Shown piece by piece: positions 33,019 to 45,267 of a stretch of DNA of 64,000 nucleotides. The notes under the pieces are model-generated. The model was not told the origin of the DNA, did no database searches, and saw nothing but the letters and a program-made list of their open reading frames with translations. A program made the position numbers and the translations under genes. The stretch's first letter is position 1, and the number at the start of each line of letters is the position of its first letter. The DNA lies in NCBI GenBank assembly GCA_963383645.1, contig OY726559.1, positions 111,021,314-111,085,313 of the forward strand, in the 5' to 3' direction. The DNA is from Muscardinus avellanarius. Its lineage: Eukaryota > Chordata > Mammalia > Rodentia > Gliridae.

Positions 33019-35445
33019 AGTGGCTGGTCTTGCTCACTGTGGGGTTCTGGCAGCCACAGGGCATCAAAGAGCAGAAAAAAATAGGTTATGGGGGACGGGA
33101 TGTGGGCGGGAGATGTGCAGGCGCAGAGAAAGGTAGGCTGTTCTCTCTTGAAGGTCCGTCCTTAATGGGGTGGTCTGCGTGCTGTGGGGTTTCCTGGCTG
33201 TTCCTGTGGTTACCTGGGGTGCCTGCCGTTGTCTCTGCACCCAGTCTGGAAGCGTTTTGGGACACGGAGGCAGAGCTAGAGATGCTCTGTCAGAGAGGGC
33301 TGGGCGGGTGAAGCCGCCGGGCAGATCTCCTCCTGGGCTCCCAGCCATGGCTCAGCCACCTGTGCGCTATTTGAACTTGGGGCTCTCTGCTCTGGTCTCA
33401 GCCGGGGGCCCTTTCAACTCTGGCCCGACCTGCCCCTCCCCACCAGGGTGCACCCAGCACCTGCTTCTACCCCAAACCCAGCTGCCCCCTCATCTCCACC
33501 CACCTGGCTCCCACAGTAGGGTCCTCAAAGCCACCTTGATCTGTGTTTCATTGATTTACCACTCACACAAGTGCATCCGAGAGCCTGCAGGAGCCAGGGC
33601 ACGGTAGGCACTCCACCGGAGCCTCCGGTCTGTGCCCCCTGCCCGTGATCGTCCCCTAGAATCCTCCAGCACAGCCCTTCCAGATTGCCCATTGCTTTAG
33701 AAACACCTCTGCCGTTTTCAGAAGGCCCCAGCTGCCCGCCTCCCATCTGGGGCTCCAGGGCCAGCTCCCAAGGAGGGGCCAGCTCTCTGGTTTTGCATGC
33801 CCCGGGGAGAAAGGGCTTCCACCCAGCTGTCATCGGGATTCCGGCGCCTGTGCCTTCCCCCAGCCCAAGGGCTTTGCGCCAATTCTCAGATGCAGTGCCC
33901 TGCCCCGTCTTCCTCCCGCATGGCACACTGGAGCAGCCCGAGGACAGCTGCCTGGGCGTCCTGGGTGTTTACCACGCCAGGTTACAAGGGCCTGGGGCAA
34001 GAGTCTTATTTTCACAGGGCCCAGGGAGAGTCAGCAAGCTGCTTCCTGTGCTTCCCCTTCCTTGCGACGGTGGGACTGGCCCTGAGGCCGTCCTGGGTGC
34101 CTGTTCCACCTGTACCAACAGAGAAGACAGTTGCCCCACCCAGCCAGGTGGGCAGCCCAGCCAGGGGAAAGGCTTCCCACCTGCCCTGTTGGGGAGCATC
34201 CATAACTGTGCCCCCTCTCCTTCTACCCACGAAGCTGATACGTTCCTCCCCAGGGGTCGCAGGAAGATGTGGTACTCAGCCCAGAATGGCAGTGTGACCA
34301 GGATTCTGGCTTTCTCTGCAGCTGACATACTTATCACCACCCGGTGCTCAGTTGAGACCTTCAGGGACCCAGGAACAAGCCCTTTTACTATTTACTATCT
34401 CAGAGAACGCCTTTTTCTTCCCTCCAGGAAAGTCAGAAAGAGCTTTGGGTACCCAGCTCCACACCTACATGATCTATCTTGGGGCTGAAGAGGGTGGGAT
34501 GCTGGCCATGGCGAAAAGGGGTCCCATACCCATGGCCTGCTCCTGAGCCCGTGTTGAGAAAAAGGGGCCAAGTTCACAGGCCCAGAGCAAGGCTGGCATT
34601 GGGTGGGAGCCGCTGCTGCTGGAGAAGACGCAGGTCTGTGGGGCTGGGCAAATGCTAAGGCCTCAGAGTGAGACTGTGGACGAGGCCTGGACATAGGGAG
34701 TCACGGGTTACATGGGCAGAGGTGGGGATTTGGAGAAGGTGGCCACAGCCACCTCTGAGCCAGCGAAGATGGTCGGGAGCAAATCTCAGGTCCTCCCAGC
34801 GGCGCTCATCCAGTCACATAAGGAATTTTCTACCGTGGTTTGGCCCAGGATGTGGAGGAGAGGTTCCTCTTCTCCTGGGCTTCCTGAGCAGCCCTGGGTG
34901 GCTTTCACAGGGCCAGGCTGGCTGGTTGGCAGGAGCCTAGTTCCTGGAGGTGGGTCATTCCCCAGAGCAGCGGGGGTCCTACGTCAGCCAGATGCACGTG
35001 GTGTCTTTCATAAACACCCCACAGCTCTGGCTGGGGGCTGGCCATAGGACCAGTGACAGAGACCAGACCATGGCGGATGGCGGGCCAGAGAAGAGAGCCC
35101 CAGAGCCAGCAGGAGGCGGGGTCTGCAGAGCTGGGGGTGGGTGCCCGGGGACAAAGACAGAATGGCGTGATGTCCAGGACTCTAGAGGGCCCGAGGCTCA
35201 GGAATCAGGAATAACCAGCTTTGGGTTTGCTGCTAGAGACTGGACCTCCATGTGGGCACACCCCGCGGAGGCTCAGAGGCAGAAAGAAATGGCTGGCTTG
35301 CTCCTCTGAGCCACCGGATGGACCTGCCCCGGGGAAATGTGGGAGGCTGCCAGTGCTGTCGGGGAAATCCGCTGCCCATGGCAGGCTATCTTTGTTGATG
35401 TAAAGATTTAACTTCCGGGCTATACTTCCAGCCATTAAAAAATTT
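33019..35445. other. SINE-free intergenic block downstream of CFAP45
   Basis: 2.4 kb of GC-rich unique sequence. An 804-nt open frame (33685-34488) is present, but I recognise no protein family in it. No RNA gene or old repeat identified. Confidence 0.5.
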
Positions 35446-35448
35446 TAA

Positions 35449-35479
<31 letters not shown>

Positions 35480-36112
35480 TGTATGTATGTATGTATTTAC
35501 GGTACTGAGGATGGAACCCAGGGACATTCTACTTTCAAGCTACACCCTCAGCCCAATTTTTTTTTTCTTTTCTGTTTCCTCCTCCTCCTCCTCCTCCTCC
35601 TCTTCCTCCTCCTCCTTCTTTTTTTGACAGTCCTGGGGATGGAACCCAGGGGCATTCTACCTTCGAGCTACACCCTCAGGCTGATTTTTTATTCTTTCTT
35701 TTTTGACAGTAGTGGGGATGTAAACCAGGTGCGTTCTACTTCTGAGCTACACTCCCAGCCCTATTTTATTTTTTATTTTATTTAATTTATTTTGTTCGGG
35801 TCTGGGGATGGAACCCAGGGCATTCTAGCTCTTAGCTACACACCCAGCCCTATTTTTATTTTTTATTTTGAAACAGGGTCTCACTGAGTTGCAAAGGGCC
35901 TCACTAAGTAGCTGAGGCTGGCCACAAACCACCATCCTCCTGTCTCAGCCTCCCGAATGCTGGGATTACAAGCTGCACCATCACGCCTGGCTTTATTTTT
36001 TTACTTTGAAACAGGGTCTCACTAAGCTGCTGAGGCTGGACTCGAACTTGTGCTCTCCTGTTTCAGCCTCTCAAGCACTGGGGTTTCAGGTCTGTGCCAC
36101 CGCACCTGACTT
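35449..36112 (-). repeat. Second tandem ID array with a full SINE and arm A
   Basis: GTAT run 35449-35497; ID arms 35498-35565, 35619-35685 and 35704-35768, with a TCC run 35577-35618 between; dimer 35795-35992; lone arm A 35993-36112. Confidence 0.85.
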
Positions 36113-36868
36113 GCCCAAATTGTTGACTTTGTTGGCTGGGTATCTGATTCCTTTTATAACTCATTTTTTACATTATTTTTATGTATAAAAGTACGTATTT
36201 TGTACCCTTGAGGCTGGGGACCTACTTGATCTCTGTCTTGCACTCTTGAGATCCTTAAACCATTGCAACGTCAGACGGGGTTAGTCTAGCCTAGAACACC
36301 CAGTGCCGGGGCTTTGCTGTGGAGTACTGAGTCAGATCTGTAGGCAGCACCTCCTGGGTACCTGTTGCCTGGCTCCTGCCTGGGTTCTGTGTCTGACCAT
36401 GTGGGCTTGTTGACTATGCCACGCTCTGCTGCGGCTTGGAGGTGACCTCAGGACTTTTGTACCTGCAGCAGAAGCAGCTCCAGGTGGTGTGACTCAGCAG
36501 GCCACCCTGGTGGCCCGAGCCAGGCAGTCCCTGACTCAGTGCGGATGCTGGGATGTCCTTCAGTGCCTCCCTCCCCGAAAGCCTCTGGCCCCCCGTTGTC
36601 GGTGACTAGGGTCACAGCTGGGCATTAATAGGTGTCGGTAAAAGCACTTTGATTAAGTTTGGATGAAAGGGGCCATGAGAGTTCAAAGCTGGGCAGGGCT
36701 TTTGGGGTGAGAAGGGGTGGCGGCTGTTTAGGAGGTAAAAGAGGGGAGACGCTGGAGTCTCAGACAAGCAGTCTGGGCGTGGAGGCCACGGAGGCTCAGA
36801 CACAAGCTCCGCACTCTGTTCTTAATCGTGCCCGCCTGAGCTATTGAAAGCCAGCCAGACCATGAATG
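36113..36868. other. Unique intergenic DNA
   Basis: No exon, RNA gene or recognisable repeat seen. Confidence 0.5.
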
Positions 36869-37307
36869 AGCTGGGGGTGGTGGTGACTGTCTGTATTGCC
36901 CATATTTGGGAGGCTGAGACAGAAGGATCACAGGTTTGAGGCCAGCCTTGGAAACTTGAGACCCTCAGCTACTTAGTGAGATCTGGTTTCTAAATAAAAA
37001 ATAAAATAGGAGCCGGGCGTGGTGGCGCACGCTTGTAACCCCAGCATTTGGGAGGCTGAGACAGGAGGATCGCGATTCGAGGACAGCCTCGGCTATTACT
37101 TAGTGAGGCCCTTTGCAACTCATGGAGACCCTATTTCAAACTAAAGGATAAAAAAATAGGGCTAGGTTGTAGCTCGGAGGTAGAAAGCCCCTGGGTTCTA
37201 TCCCCCAGTACTGCAAAATAAACAAAACAAAACAAAACAAAACAATAGGGCTGGGGGTGTGGCTCAGAAGTAGACAGCCCCTAGGTTCCATCCCCATTGC
37301 TGCAAAA

Positions 37308-37346
<39 letters not shown>
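36869..37346 (+). repeat. SINE cluster with two ID arms and (AAAT)n
   Basis: Arm A 36869-37010; dimer from 37013 with two ID arms joined by an AAAAC run; AAAT tail 37306-37346. Confidence 0.85.
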
Positions 37347-37804
37347 AGCTCAGACCTCCAGTGTCGTGGCTCCCACAGCTCCCGCCCTCCCGGCTGGGAT
37401 GTGCCCCTGGGGGTTACACACTGCCCTTCTTTCTCATTCTCTTGGGAAAAGGTAGCCAATGACTCCGCGCCCTTTGACAACTTGGGAGCTTGGACAGGGG
37501 CAGCTGAGGCTTCGGTGGTTTTCTCAGAGCACCCCAAGAAGAGGAGCCAAGGGGATGAGGGGGTAGGGAGCAGACAGACCCGGGGCTGCCAGAAACTGGC
37601 CGGAGTGAGTGAGCTTTTCTGCACGGTCCCTGGAGAAAGACGCGGGCTCATGGGGGGTGCATGCCCCCGCACAGACTCTCAAGGGCAGAAGGTCCTCGAA
37701 GACCTCCTTTGTAAGCTCTGGCCGCACGGCCGGGCAATCTGAGCTCGCACACCCTGGCTGACTCCCTCGGAAGGCAGCCCGGTGATCTTGGACCAGCCTT
37801 GGTC
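37347..37804. other. Unique intergenic DNA
   Basis: Contains short open frames on both strands but no recognisable protein. Confidence 0.5.
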
Positions 37805-37817
37805 TCAGATGGTTTTA

Positions 37818-38047
37818 TTTATTTTTATTTATTTTATTTTTATTTTGTGGGTCTGGGGATGGAACCCCGGGGCCATTCTACCTCCGTGCCACACTCCCTG
37901 CCCTAATTTTTATTCTTTATTTTGAAACCGGGTCTCGCTGAGTTGCAGAGGGCCTCACTAAGTAGCTGAGGCTGTCCGTGAACCGTGATCCTCCGGTCTC
38001 AGCCTCCTGAATGCTGGGATGACAAGCGTGCGCCACCACGCCCGGCT
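37818..38047 (-). repeat. SINE with perfect 13-bp target duplication
   Basis: TCAGATGGTTTTA at 37805-37817 and 38048-38060. Confidence 0.9.
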
Positions 38048-38060
38048 TCAGATGGTTTTA

Positions 38061-38641
38061 AGTATCGAGGCAGTGCGTGTCTTCCTCTGCATCTAACACA
38101 CAGCCTTCCTTCTGGTCTTCGGGATTACACAGGACAGGTCCAGGCTCTTTTTACATGCCTGAAATCCTTTCAGGCATCTCCCATCCCAGAGAAGAGGTCC
38201 AGACCTGTCTGGAGTTTTTCAGGGAGGGGCTGGGGAGGGAAGACACTGGGGAGCCCGGGAACCTTTGACATCATCCCCTGGGCTGGGCCAGTTGCTTTCC
38301 TGCTGCCTCTGGACGGGCAGAGCTCCCTCTGAGCCTCAGCCACTCAGGTGCCACCTTCCAGCTCCACCTCTTAGCCTGTTTCTAGGTAACAGAAAACAAA
38401 CAGGGAAGGGAGGTGCAGAGAGGGCAGGTCAGGCCCCGCTCCCCTGCTCAGCTCCCGCACTTCTTCCCGGGCCCCTGCCAGCCCTGGAGGTTGCGGGGGC
38501 GACAGGCACAGCTGCTCTCTGCAGGATGTGTCTGAGGAATGCAGGTAGCCAAGTGTGGCATTCAAAAGCCAAAGTTCATTGAATGTTTGGATTAATTCAT
38601 TGCAAAGTTTCTCTCTCCCCACAGGGGCTGACGTGGGCCAG
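38061..38641. other. Unique intergenic DNA
   Basis: GC-rich, no supported gene. Confidence 0.5.
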
Positions 38642-38657
38642 GCTCAGGCTGAGCATT

Positions 38658-38947
38658 ATTATTATTATTTTTTGCAGTACTGGGGATTGAACCCAGGGCA
38701 TTCTACCTCTGAGCTACACCACCAGCCCTATTTTATTTATTTTTATTTTTTGTGGTACTGGGAATGGAACCCAGGAACATTCTACCTCTGAACTACACCC
38801 CACCCCTATTTTTTATTCTTTATTTTGAAACAGGGTCTCACTGAGTTGCAGAGGGCCTCACTAAGTAGCTGAGGCTGTCCGCGAACCAGGATCCTCCTGT
38901 CTCAGCCTCCCAAATGCTGGGATTACAAGCGTGCATCACCAGGCCCG
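38658..38947 (-). repeat. SINE with doubled ID arm and 16-bp target duplication
   Basis: GCTCAGGCTGAGCATT (38642-38657) recurs with two changes at 38948-38963. An ID arm (38670-38735) precedes the full dimer (38745-38947), and the duplication encloses both, so they entered as one unit. Confidence 0.85.
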
Positions 38948-39046
38948 GCTCAGGTTGAGTATTCTTAGTTGCCCAATCCATTACGAGGGCCTGGCTCTCT
39001 GCAGGTTTGCTAGCCTGCCTCAAGAGGTTGTGAAATAATAATCAGA

Positions 39047-39462
39047 AGCCTGGTGTGGGAGCTGCACACCTGTCATCACAGTACTTGGGAGTCTGAGATG
39101 GGAGGATCACAGGTTCAAGGCCAGCCTCAGCAACTTAGTGAGACCCTCAACTTAGCAAGACACTGTTCCAAAATTTAAAAAAAGAGGAGGGGGAGCTCAG
39201 AGCCTCCTCCCTGGTTCAATCCTCAGTACCAACAAAACAAAACAAAACAAAACAAACAGTTCCAGGCCAGCCTCGGCTACTTAGTGAGGCCTTCTGCAAC
39301 TCAGTGAAACCCTGTTTCAAAATAAAGAATAAAAACTAGGGCTGGGGGTATAGCTTGGAGGTAGCATGCTGCTGGGTTCCATCCTCAGTACAGCAAAATA
39401 ATAATAAAATAATGATAATATTAATGATAATGATAATAATAATAATAATAATAATTATTATC
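39047..39462 (+). repeat. SINE cluster with (AAAAC)n and (AAT)n
   Basis: Dimer 39047-39230, AAAAC run, 5'-truncated dimer 39260-39397, AAT run 39398-39462. Confidence 0.8.
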
Positions 39463-39599
39463 GGCTGTTGCTTCTGGCTTCTCAGTCTGGCAGATGTGTC
39501 TGGTAGGCCTGGCTTATTTTCCAAGCATGATCACCTCTGCCCCCCCCACCCCCGGCTCATCATTAATCATCCTCCAGCTGTCTGTCCAGAAGTCATCTC

Positions 39600-40125
39600 A
39601 CCAGGAGTGGTGGCGCACACCTGTGACCCCAGTACTTGGGAGGCTGAGACAGGAGGATTGTGGGTTTGAGGCCAAACCCAGCGACTTAGGGAGATCTTGT
39701 TTCGAAATAAAAAGTAAAATGAAAATAAAAAGGATTGTGGGGTGTAGCTCAGAGGTAGAACACCCACGTCTCAATCCCTGGTTCCCGTCCCCCAAATCAT
39801 GTGTACCTAAACAAGATGCAGGCCTCATACGTATTAGCATAGCTCCTCCTCCTCCTCTTCCTCCTCCTCTTCTTCCTCCTTCTCCTCCCCCTCTTCCTTC
39901 TTTCTCCTCCTCCTCCTCCTCCTCCTCCTTTTTTTCTTATGTGTGTAGTACTGGGGATTGAACCCAGGAGCATTCTACCTCTGAGCCATGCCCCAGCCCT
40001 ATTTTTTAAATTTTATTTTGCAGCAAAGTTGCAAAATTGCAAAGGGCCTGTAAATTGCAGAGGGCCTTGCTAAGTTGCTGAGGCTGGCTGCACATCTTCA
40101 CGCGCCCCCACGCCCACCCGGCTGG
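39600..40125. repeat. + strand SINE, (TCC)n tract, - strand SINE
   Basis: Dimer on + at 39600-39796; pyrimidine TCC/TTC tract 39845-39930; diverged antisense dimer 39941-40125. Confidence 0.8.
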
Positions 40126-40627
40126 GTCTCTCTTCTTCTCAGGTGGGCCAGTGGGAACCACGGGGGGCTGGGCAGTCCCTGAGGGGCTTGTGTCTGTAGG
40201 TCCTGCCCGCCAGCCCCAACATAGGCCTCCGCCCTCAACCCTAGCTCAAACTCACCCCGTAGATCTCTCCTCTCTCTTTAATGGACCCCAGAGGGTCCTG
40301 GTCAGAACGCTATTTCCATCCTGCTCTGCCCAGGACCGTCTTTGAGTCCTCTGCCTCTCACCCAGCCCTGGCCTCACCCCTCAGCCCTCCACCCCAGACC
40401 TTTGCTGGTGAAAAGGCGGTGGCAGTTGCCACTCCTTGGAGACCCTGCTATTGGCCCCTGAGCTTCCAGGGCCCCGTCCCTCCATGGGGGTTCTTAACTC
40501 CTGTCCCCTCTGGTTCCTCCACAGGGTGGATATTCGTAGGTGGTGTGGGGGCCAGGCAGGATCTCCATGGGGTTGGAGGGGAGGGTCTTACTGTCTGCTG
40601 GTGGGCAGAGGTTGAAAAGGTGCCAGC
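40126..40627. other. Unique intergenic DNA
   Basis: GC-rich with no supported gene. Confidence 0.5.
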
Positions 40628-40831
40628 CAGCCGGCTGTGGTGGCGCACGCTTGTCATCCCAGCATTCCGGAGGCTGAGACAGGAGGATCACGGTTCGCGG
40701 CCAGCCTCTGCTACTTAGTGAGGCTCTCAGCAACTTAGTGAGACCCTGTTTCTAAATAAAATATAAAAATAGGTCTGGGAGTGTAGCCTGGAGGTAGGAA
40801 GCCCCCTGGGTTCTATCCCCAGTAACACACA

Positions 40832-40878
<47 letters not shown>
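40628..40878 (+). repeat. SINE with (AC)n tail
   Basis: Second-subgroup dimer (tttctaaataaaatata) with an AC tail at 40828-40878. Confidence 0.85.
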
Positions 40879-40879
<1 letters not shown>

Positions 40880-40989
40880 AAGCAAATATCATCCATACTT
40901 GGGCCATTCTTCCCTAGAGAGCTGAGGATTTGTCTTTGAGCATGGGCAGTGTCCTCTAACTCTCTCTCTAACCTCATATGGTTGCTTGC

Positions 40990-40993
<4 letters not shown>

Positions 40994-41047
<54 letters not shown>

Positions 41048-41295
41048 CCTCTCTCCCTCCCTCCCTCCCTCCCTCTTTCTTTCCTTTTTGCAGTATTGGG
41101 GATGGAACCCAGGAGGCATTCTACCTCCGAGCTACACTCCCAGCCCTATTTTCTTTTAATTCTTTATTTTGAAACAGGGTCTCCGTAAGTTGCAGAGGAC
41201 CTCACTAAGTAGCTGAGGCTGTCCGAGAACCTCGATCCTCCAGTCTCAGCCTCCCGAATGCCGGGATTCCAAGGGTGCGCCACCACGCCTGGCTG
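40994..41295 (-). repeat. (CT)n run and SINE
   Basis: CT then CCCT/CCTT run 40994-41080; antisense dimer 41086-41295. Confidence 0.85.
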
Positions 41296-41931
41296 TGAAC
41301 CTTTATGGGCTAAAGGAAGTGGGCAGGGAGATGAGATATTGGGGGAGGAGACTGGATGGGGGAAGAAGGAGGGTTGGATAGGCGCCTCCCGGAGTAGGAC
41401 AGGGACCTGGGCTGAGGGCCGGTGGGCCGGTCCCAGAGGGCTGGACCTGCTCCTGGCACCCTCAGTCGAGCACCCTCCCCCCAAACCCTGCAGGGCACAG
41501 GTCACAGGGCAGGAAGGCTGGCAGCTGCTTTTATAGGTCCCAAACTGCAAAGAGGTGGCAATTAGCCGTCAGTAGGTCAAGGGGGACCAGCAATGGAGCC
41601 CTGCCCTTCTAGGCTTGGAAAACCCCCGTGGCTTCTCCAAGGTCCCTGTCCATCCTGGACTCCCACAGCCTGGGCCCCCAGCGACGCCCCGATGGGCCTC
41701 AGCCCCCGGTTCAGGGTGGTGCCCCAGCCCCCAGTGGCCTCTCCTGCCCTCTCTTGAAAGCCTTTCTGGGAGCTCTGGTGGAGGAGCAGGACTTCAGAGG
41801 TTACATTTGTTGGGGAATTAAGCCACTTTAGATCCTTCTGATGGACTCATGCCCACGTGGATCCCGCCCTCAGATCTTGGGTCCTAGTCAGTCTGTGCCA
41901 CTGTACTCCCCCAGAGTTAAGGGTGAGCATT
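41296..41931. other. Unique intergenic DNA
   Basis: No supported gene; proline-rich frames here look like composition effects. Confidence 0.5.
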
Positions 41932-42455
41932 CTTTTTTTTTTTTTTTCAGTAGTGGGATTGAACTCAGGGGTATTTTATCTCTGAGCTACACCCCCAGTA
42001 CTATTTTTTCTATTTATTTATTTATTTATTTATTTATTATTATTTATTTTGTAGTACTGGGGATTGAACCCAGGGAATTTTACCTCTGAACCACACCCCC
42101 AGCCCTATTTTTATTCTATTTATTTATTTATTTATTTATATTTATTTATTTATTTTGTAGTACTCATGATTGAACCCAGGAGCATTCTACGTCTGAACTA
42201 CACCACCAGCCCTATTTTTATTCTATTACTTACTTATTTATCTAGTAGTACTGGGGATTGAACCCAGGGGCATTCTATCTCTGAGCTACACCCTCAGCCC
42301 TCTATTTTTTTTTTTTATCCTTTATTTTTGAAACAGGGTCTCACTAAGTTGTGGAGGGCCTCACTAAGTGGCTGAGGCTGGCTGCGAACCTGCGATCCTC
42401 CTGTCTCAGCCTCCCAAGTACTGAAATTACAAGCATGTGTTACCATTCCCGGGTT
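41932..42455 (-). repeat. Third tandem ID array (four ID arms)
   Basis: ID arms at about 41947-42010, 42050-42118, 42155-42225 and 42244-42305, separated by ATTT runs. The last leads into a full arm A ending near 42455. Confidence 0.85.
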
Positions 42456-42535
42456 TAAGGCAGAACATTGTAACTAAATCTGGATTAGCTGGTGGAGGCT
42501 GAGGTCTTTCTATATCATACATAAAATCAATCTCT

Positions 42536-42735
42536 CCTTCTCTCTCTCTCTCTCTCTCTCTCTTGCTCTCTCTCATCTTTTATACTGGGGATTAAACCCT
42601 GGGGCATTCTACCTTCAAGTTACACCTCCAGCCCTTATTTTTATTTTGAAATAAGGTTTCCTTCAGTTGCTGAGGCCTCGCTACGCTCCTCCTGTTTCGG
42701 CCTCTCAAGCACTGGAATTATGCGAGTGTAATCCA
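42536..42735 (-). repeat. (CT)n run and decayed SINE
   Basis: CT run 42536-42573 and a heavily deleted antisense dimer. Confidence 0.7.
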
Positions 42736-42769
42736 CAGGGGCTGGCTTGAAACCTCACTTTTGATCCCC

Positions 42770-43135
42770 GTAAATACCTCTGCGCACTTATTTTCAACCC
42801 ATGCTTCAACCCTAACCACAGCCTCTTTTAACTGGAACTCCACACTTGGTGCTAACCCTGTTGTAACAAATCCCACATCGGTCTCAACCCAGCCTTTGGT
42901 GTAGCTTTAGCTATATTCCTATGCACATCTGGAAATGAAACTAAAATCCTAGTCCTTAATCATAACACAAGTCCCAGCCACTGACTAGAGCCCTCGTTCT
43001 AGCCCTAATTCAGGCCCTGATGCCAACCTCAGCTCGTATCCCTACCTCAAATCTGACCTCGGCCTCATTTGTGACTTTAACCCCAAACTTGTAACCTTCA
43101 CTCCGACTCGAACTTCAACTCAGCTCAGAGCCCAA
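42770..43135 (+). repeat. Degenerate CCCTAA/AACC-rich tract
   Basis: Words such as caaccctaacc, gctaaccc, ctcaaccc, agccctaa and taacccc recur every 10-20 bases over 360 bases with no strict unit. It looks like a decayed telomere-like or minisatellite array. Confidence 0.5.
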
Positions 43136-44092
43136 TTGACCCTCCACCCTGCCTCTCGCTTACTAAGACCACACAGCGGCGCTCCTTCTCTCTGGGCTCC
43201 TTTTTTTGTCTTCCCCAGTTCCACCCATCAGAGTTCCTCAGCCTTCCCCTCTCAGGTCTAGGAACCCACAGGGTGGCCACGCCCTGTTTTGGGGCCACTC
43301 TGGGCTGAGAGTCGGGGGAAACACCCGTGGAGCTGAACGCCACATCTCCTCACCTGCAGAGCAGAGATGACATCCCTGCTCTGCTGAGGGCTCAAAACAG
43401 CCCTATAAACCTCCCAAGACACGGAAATGAAGATATTTTCTCTGTACACCTGACGGGCCCCAGGGCACCCAGGCCGCATCCCAAAGCTCCAGACCTCTTT
43501 CCGCTCTGCTCTTCCCCAGGGCCAAGTGGGCACAGGGGCGGCCCTGGGCCTCTCTGAGGGAGTCCGGGGGGTTGTAGGGCTTCTGGTGACCCAACTCTCA
43601 GTGGCAGCCTGGAGTCCTGGGGAGGGGGGAGTGACCGGGTAACAGAGGGGCCCTCCACTTTCTCCTCCCCTCCCCAGCTGTGGCCCGCCTGGTCACCCCA
43701 TGGCTGGTCAAGGTTGGGAGGGTCCTTGGTCTCCAGGGCGCAGTGTGTATTGGGTCTGCATTAACCCCTCGAAGCCCAGCCTGGACACTGGAGCTGGGGT
43801 CCCAAGGGCACAGCCCTCCCCACAGACAACACGCTCCTTCCACCTGCAGGCCTGGTGGTCCCCAGCTGTTCCCAGCACCCCTCCCCTGGGGCAGGGGTGG
43901 CTACCTCACTTGCCCCTCCATGCACCTGGGAACTGTTTCAGATAACTGTGTGCCGGATAGGGCCCTGGGTCCCCCATGATACCTCTGGCTCCAAGGGGTC
44001 TTGACGCCTGGGGAGACCCTGAGACCAGTATGGGTGGCGGGGGGGCACTGTTGTAGGGACGTCCCTGCTCCTGCATACACCCTCAATCTACC
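43136..44092. other. Unique intergenic DNA
   Basis: GC-rich; no supported gene or known repeat. Confidence 0.5.
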
Positions 44093-44215
44093 TTTCTTTC
44101 CTTCCTTCCTTCCTTCCTTCCTTCCTCTTTCTTTCTTTTGCAGTACTGGGAATAGAACCCAGGGGCATTCTACCTCCAAGCTATACCCCCAGCCCTATTT
44201 TTTATTTTTGTCTTT

Positions 44216-44261
<46 letters not shown>

Positions 44262-44454
44262 TACTGGAGTTGGAACCCAGGGGCATTCTACCTTCAGCTA
44301 CAACCCCCTGCCCTATTTTTTATTCTTTATTTTGAATAAAGAGCCCTTTGAGCTGCAAAGGGCCTAAGTAGTTGAGGCTGTCCACAAACCGCGATCCTCC
44401 TGTCTCAGCCTTCCAAGTACTGGGATTACAAGAGTGCGCCACCCTGCCAGGCTT
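44093..44454 (-). repeat. (TTCC)n, ID arm, (GT)n and SINE
   Basis: TTCC run 44093-44126, ID arm 44136-44205, GT run 44220-44260, dimer 44261-44454. Confidence 0.82.
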
Positions 44455-44879
44455 ACGCCCTTTGTCTTCTCAGGAGACCCCCCCCAGCTCCCTCAGAAAG
44501 GGAGGCAGGCAGGCCGGCTTCCCTGCATCCCTTTCATTGGCCTCGGCCTGCCTTACAGCTCCGGGGCCCCAGGCATGGAGGAAGGGACCCCTTTCCTGGT
44601 GCACCTTCTCCCAGACCTGGAGGAGGGTCTCCCTGGAGGGGGGTCTCCCTGGAGGGCCAGGACCAGGGGCAGTGTGTCCTGGGTAAGTGTTAACTCCACA
44701 AGGGCTGGCTTCCCATTGGTCCGTCCGTCCATCCGTCCTTCCATCCCAAGCTGGGCTTCTCCTTCCTCTTTCCCCCTTCCCCCAGGGAAGGAGGCAGCAG
44801 ATGAATGGTGAGGGGCGCTCCGTGGACGCTGGCAAACGAGGCGACGGTTGTCACCCCCAGGCCGTGGCCAGGAGGAAGT

Positions 44880-45218
44880 GGGGGTTTAACAGGTGCCTAA
44901 TTACAAGTCCCGCTGGCCGCCCTGCGCCACTCTCGGGACAGGGAAGAGCTTGGTGCGGGCTGGGTAATGCCTGGGTAGGCCATCCTGTCACCCTGCTAAT
45001 TAGGGTGACCGGGGCTCCTCCCCGAGGCGGGGACCGGGCCCCCTCCCTCCCGTAGAAATAACTCCGGCTGCTCCCCAGCCGCCACTCACTACACCCTCTG
45101 CCACCCCGGGCAGCGACTGGGCCCTCGGCTCCCCCTCCGTCCACCTCCACCTGCCCCTGACACCCACCAACACCCACGGGAGCCCAGCTTAGGCGGAGGA
45201 AACACCGGACCTAGAGGC
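44880..45218 (+). promoter_or_regulatory. VSIG8: VSIG8 proximal upstream region
   Basis: SINE-free, GC-rich block ending at the start codon. It holds two TAATTA homeodomain-type cores (44898-44903 and 44997-45002); the second sits in the loop of a palindrome (44987-45009). There is no clear TATA box; tagaaata at 45053-45060 is a weak candidate. Promoter role is inferred from position. Confidence 0.5.
44987..45009. repeat. 23-bp interrupted palindrome upstream of VSIG8
   Basis: Arms GTCACCCT and AGGGTGAC pair perfectly around the 7-base loop gctaatt. It lies about 210 bases before the VSIG8 start codon. GGGTGA resembles a nuclear-receptor half-site. Confidence 0.8.
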
Positions 45219-45267
45219 ATGGGAACTGGAGGAGCCCTCCACCTGCTGCTGGTGTGCCTGAGCCCAG
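45219..45267 (+). CDS. VSIG8: VSIG8 exon 1 (signal peptide)
   Basis: 49 nt, residues 1-16 plus one base. The start ATG (gaggcATGg) has G at -3? no: the bases before it are g-g-c, with G at +4 and G at -3, a fair Kozak context. Encodes the hydrophobic leader LHLLLVCLSP. Donor CCCAG|gtacgg. Confidence 0.93.

Noticed and set aside
41932..42455. CRISPR-like regular repeats
   Set aside because: These are stacked ID arms with A/T linkers in a mammalian genome, not identical repeats with unique spacers.
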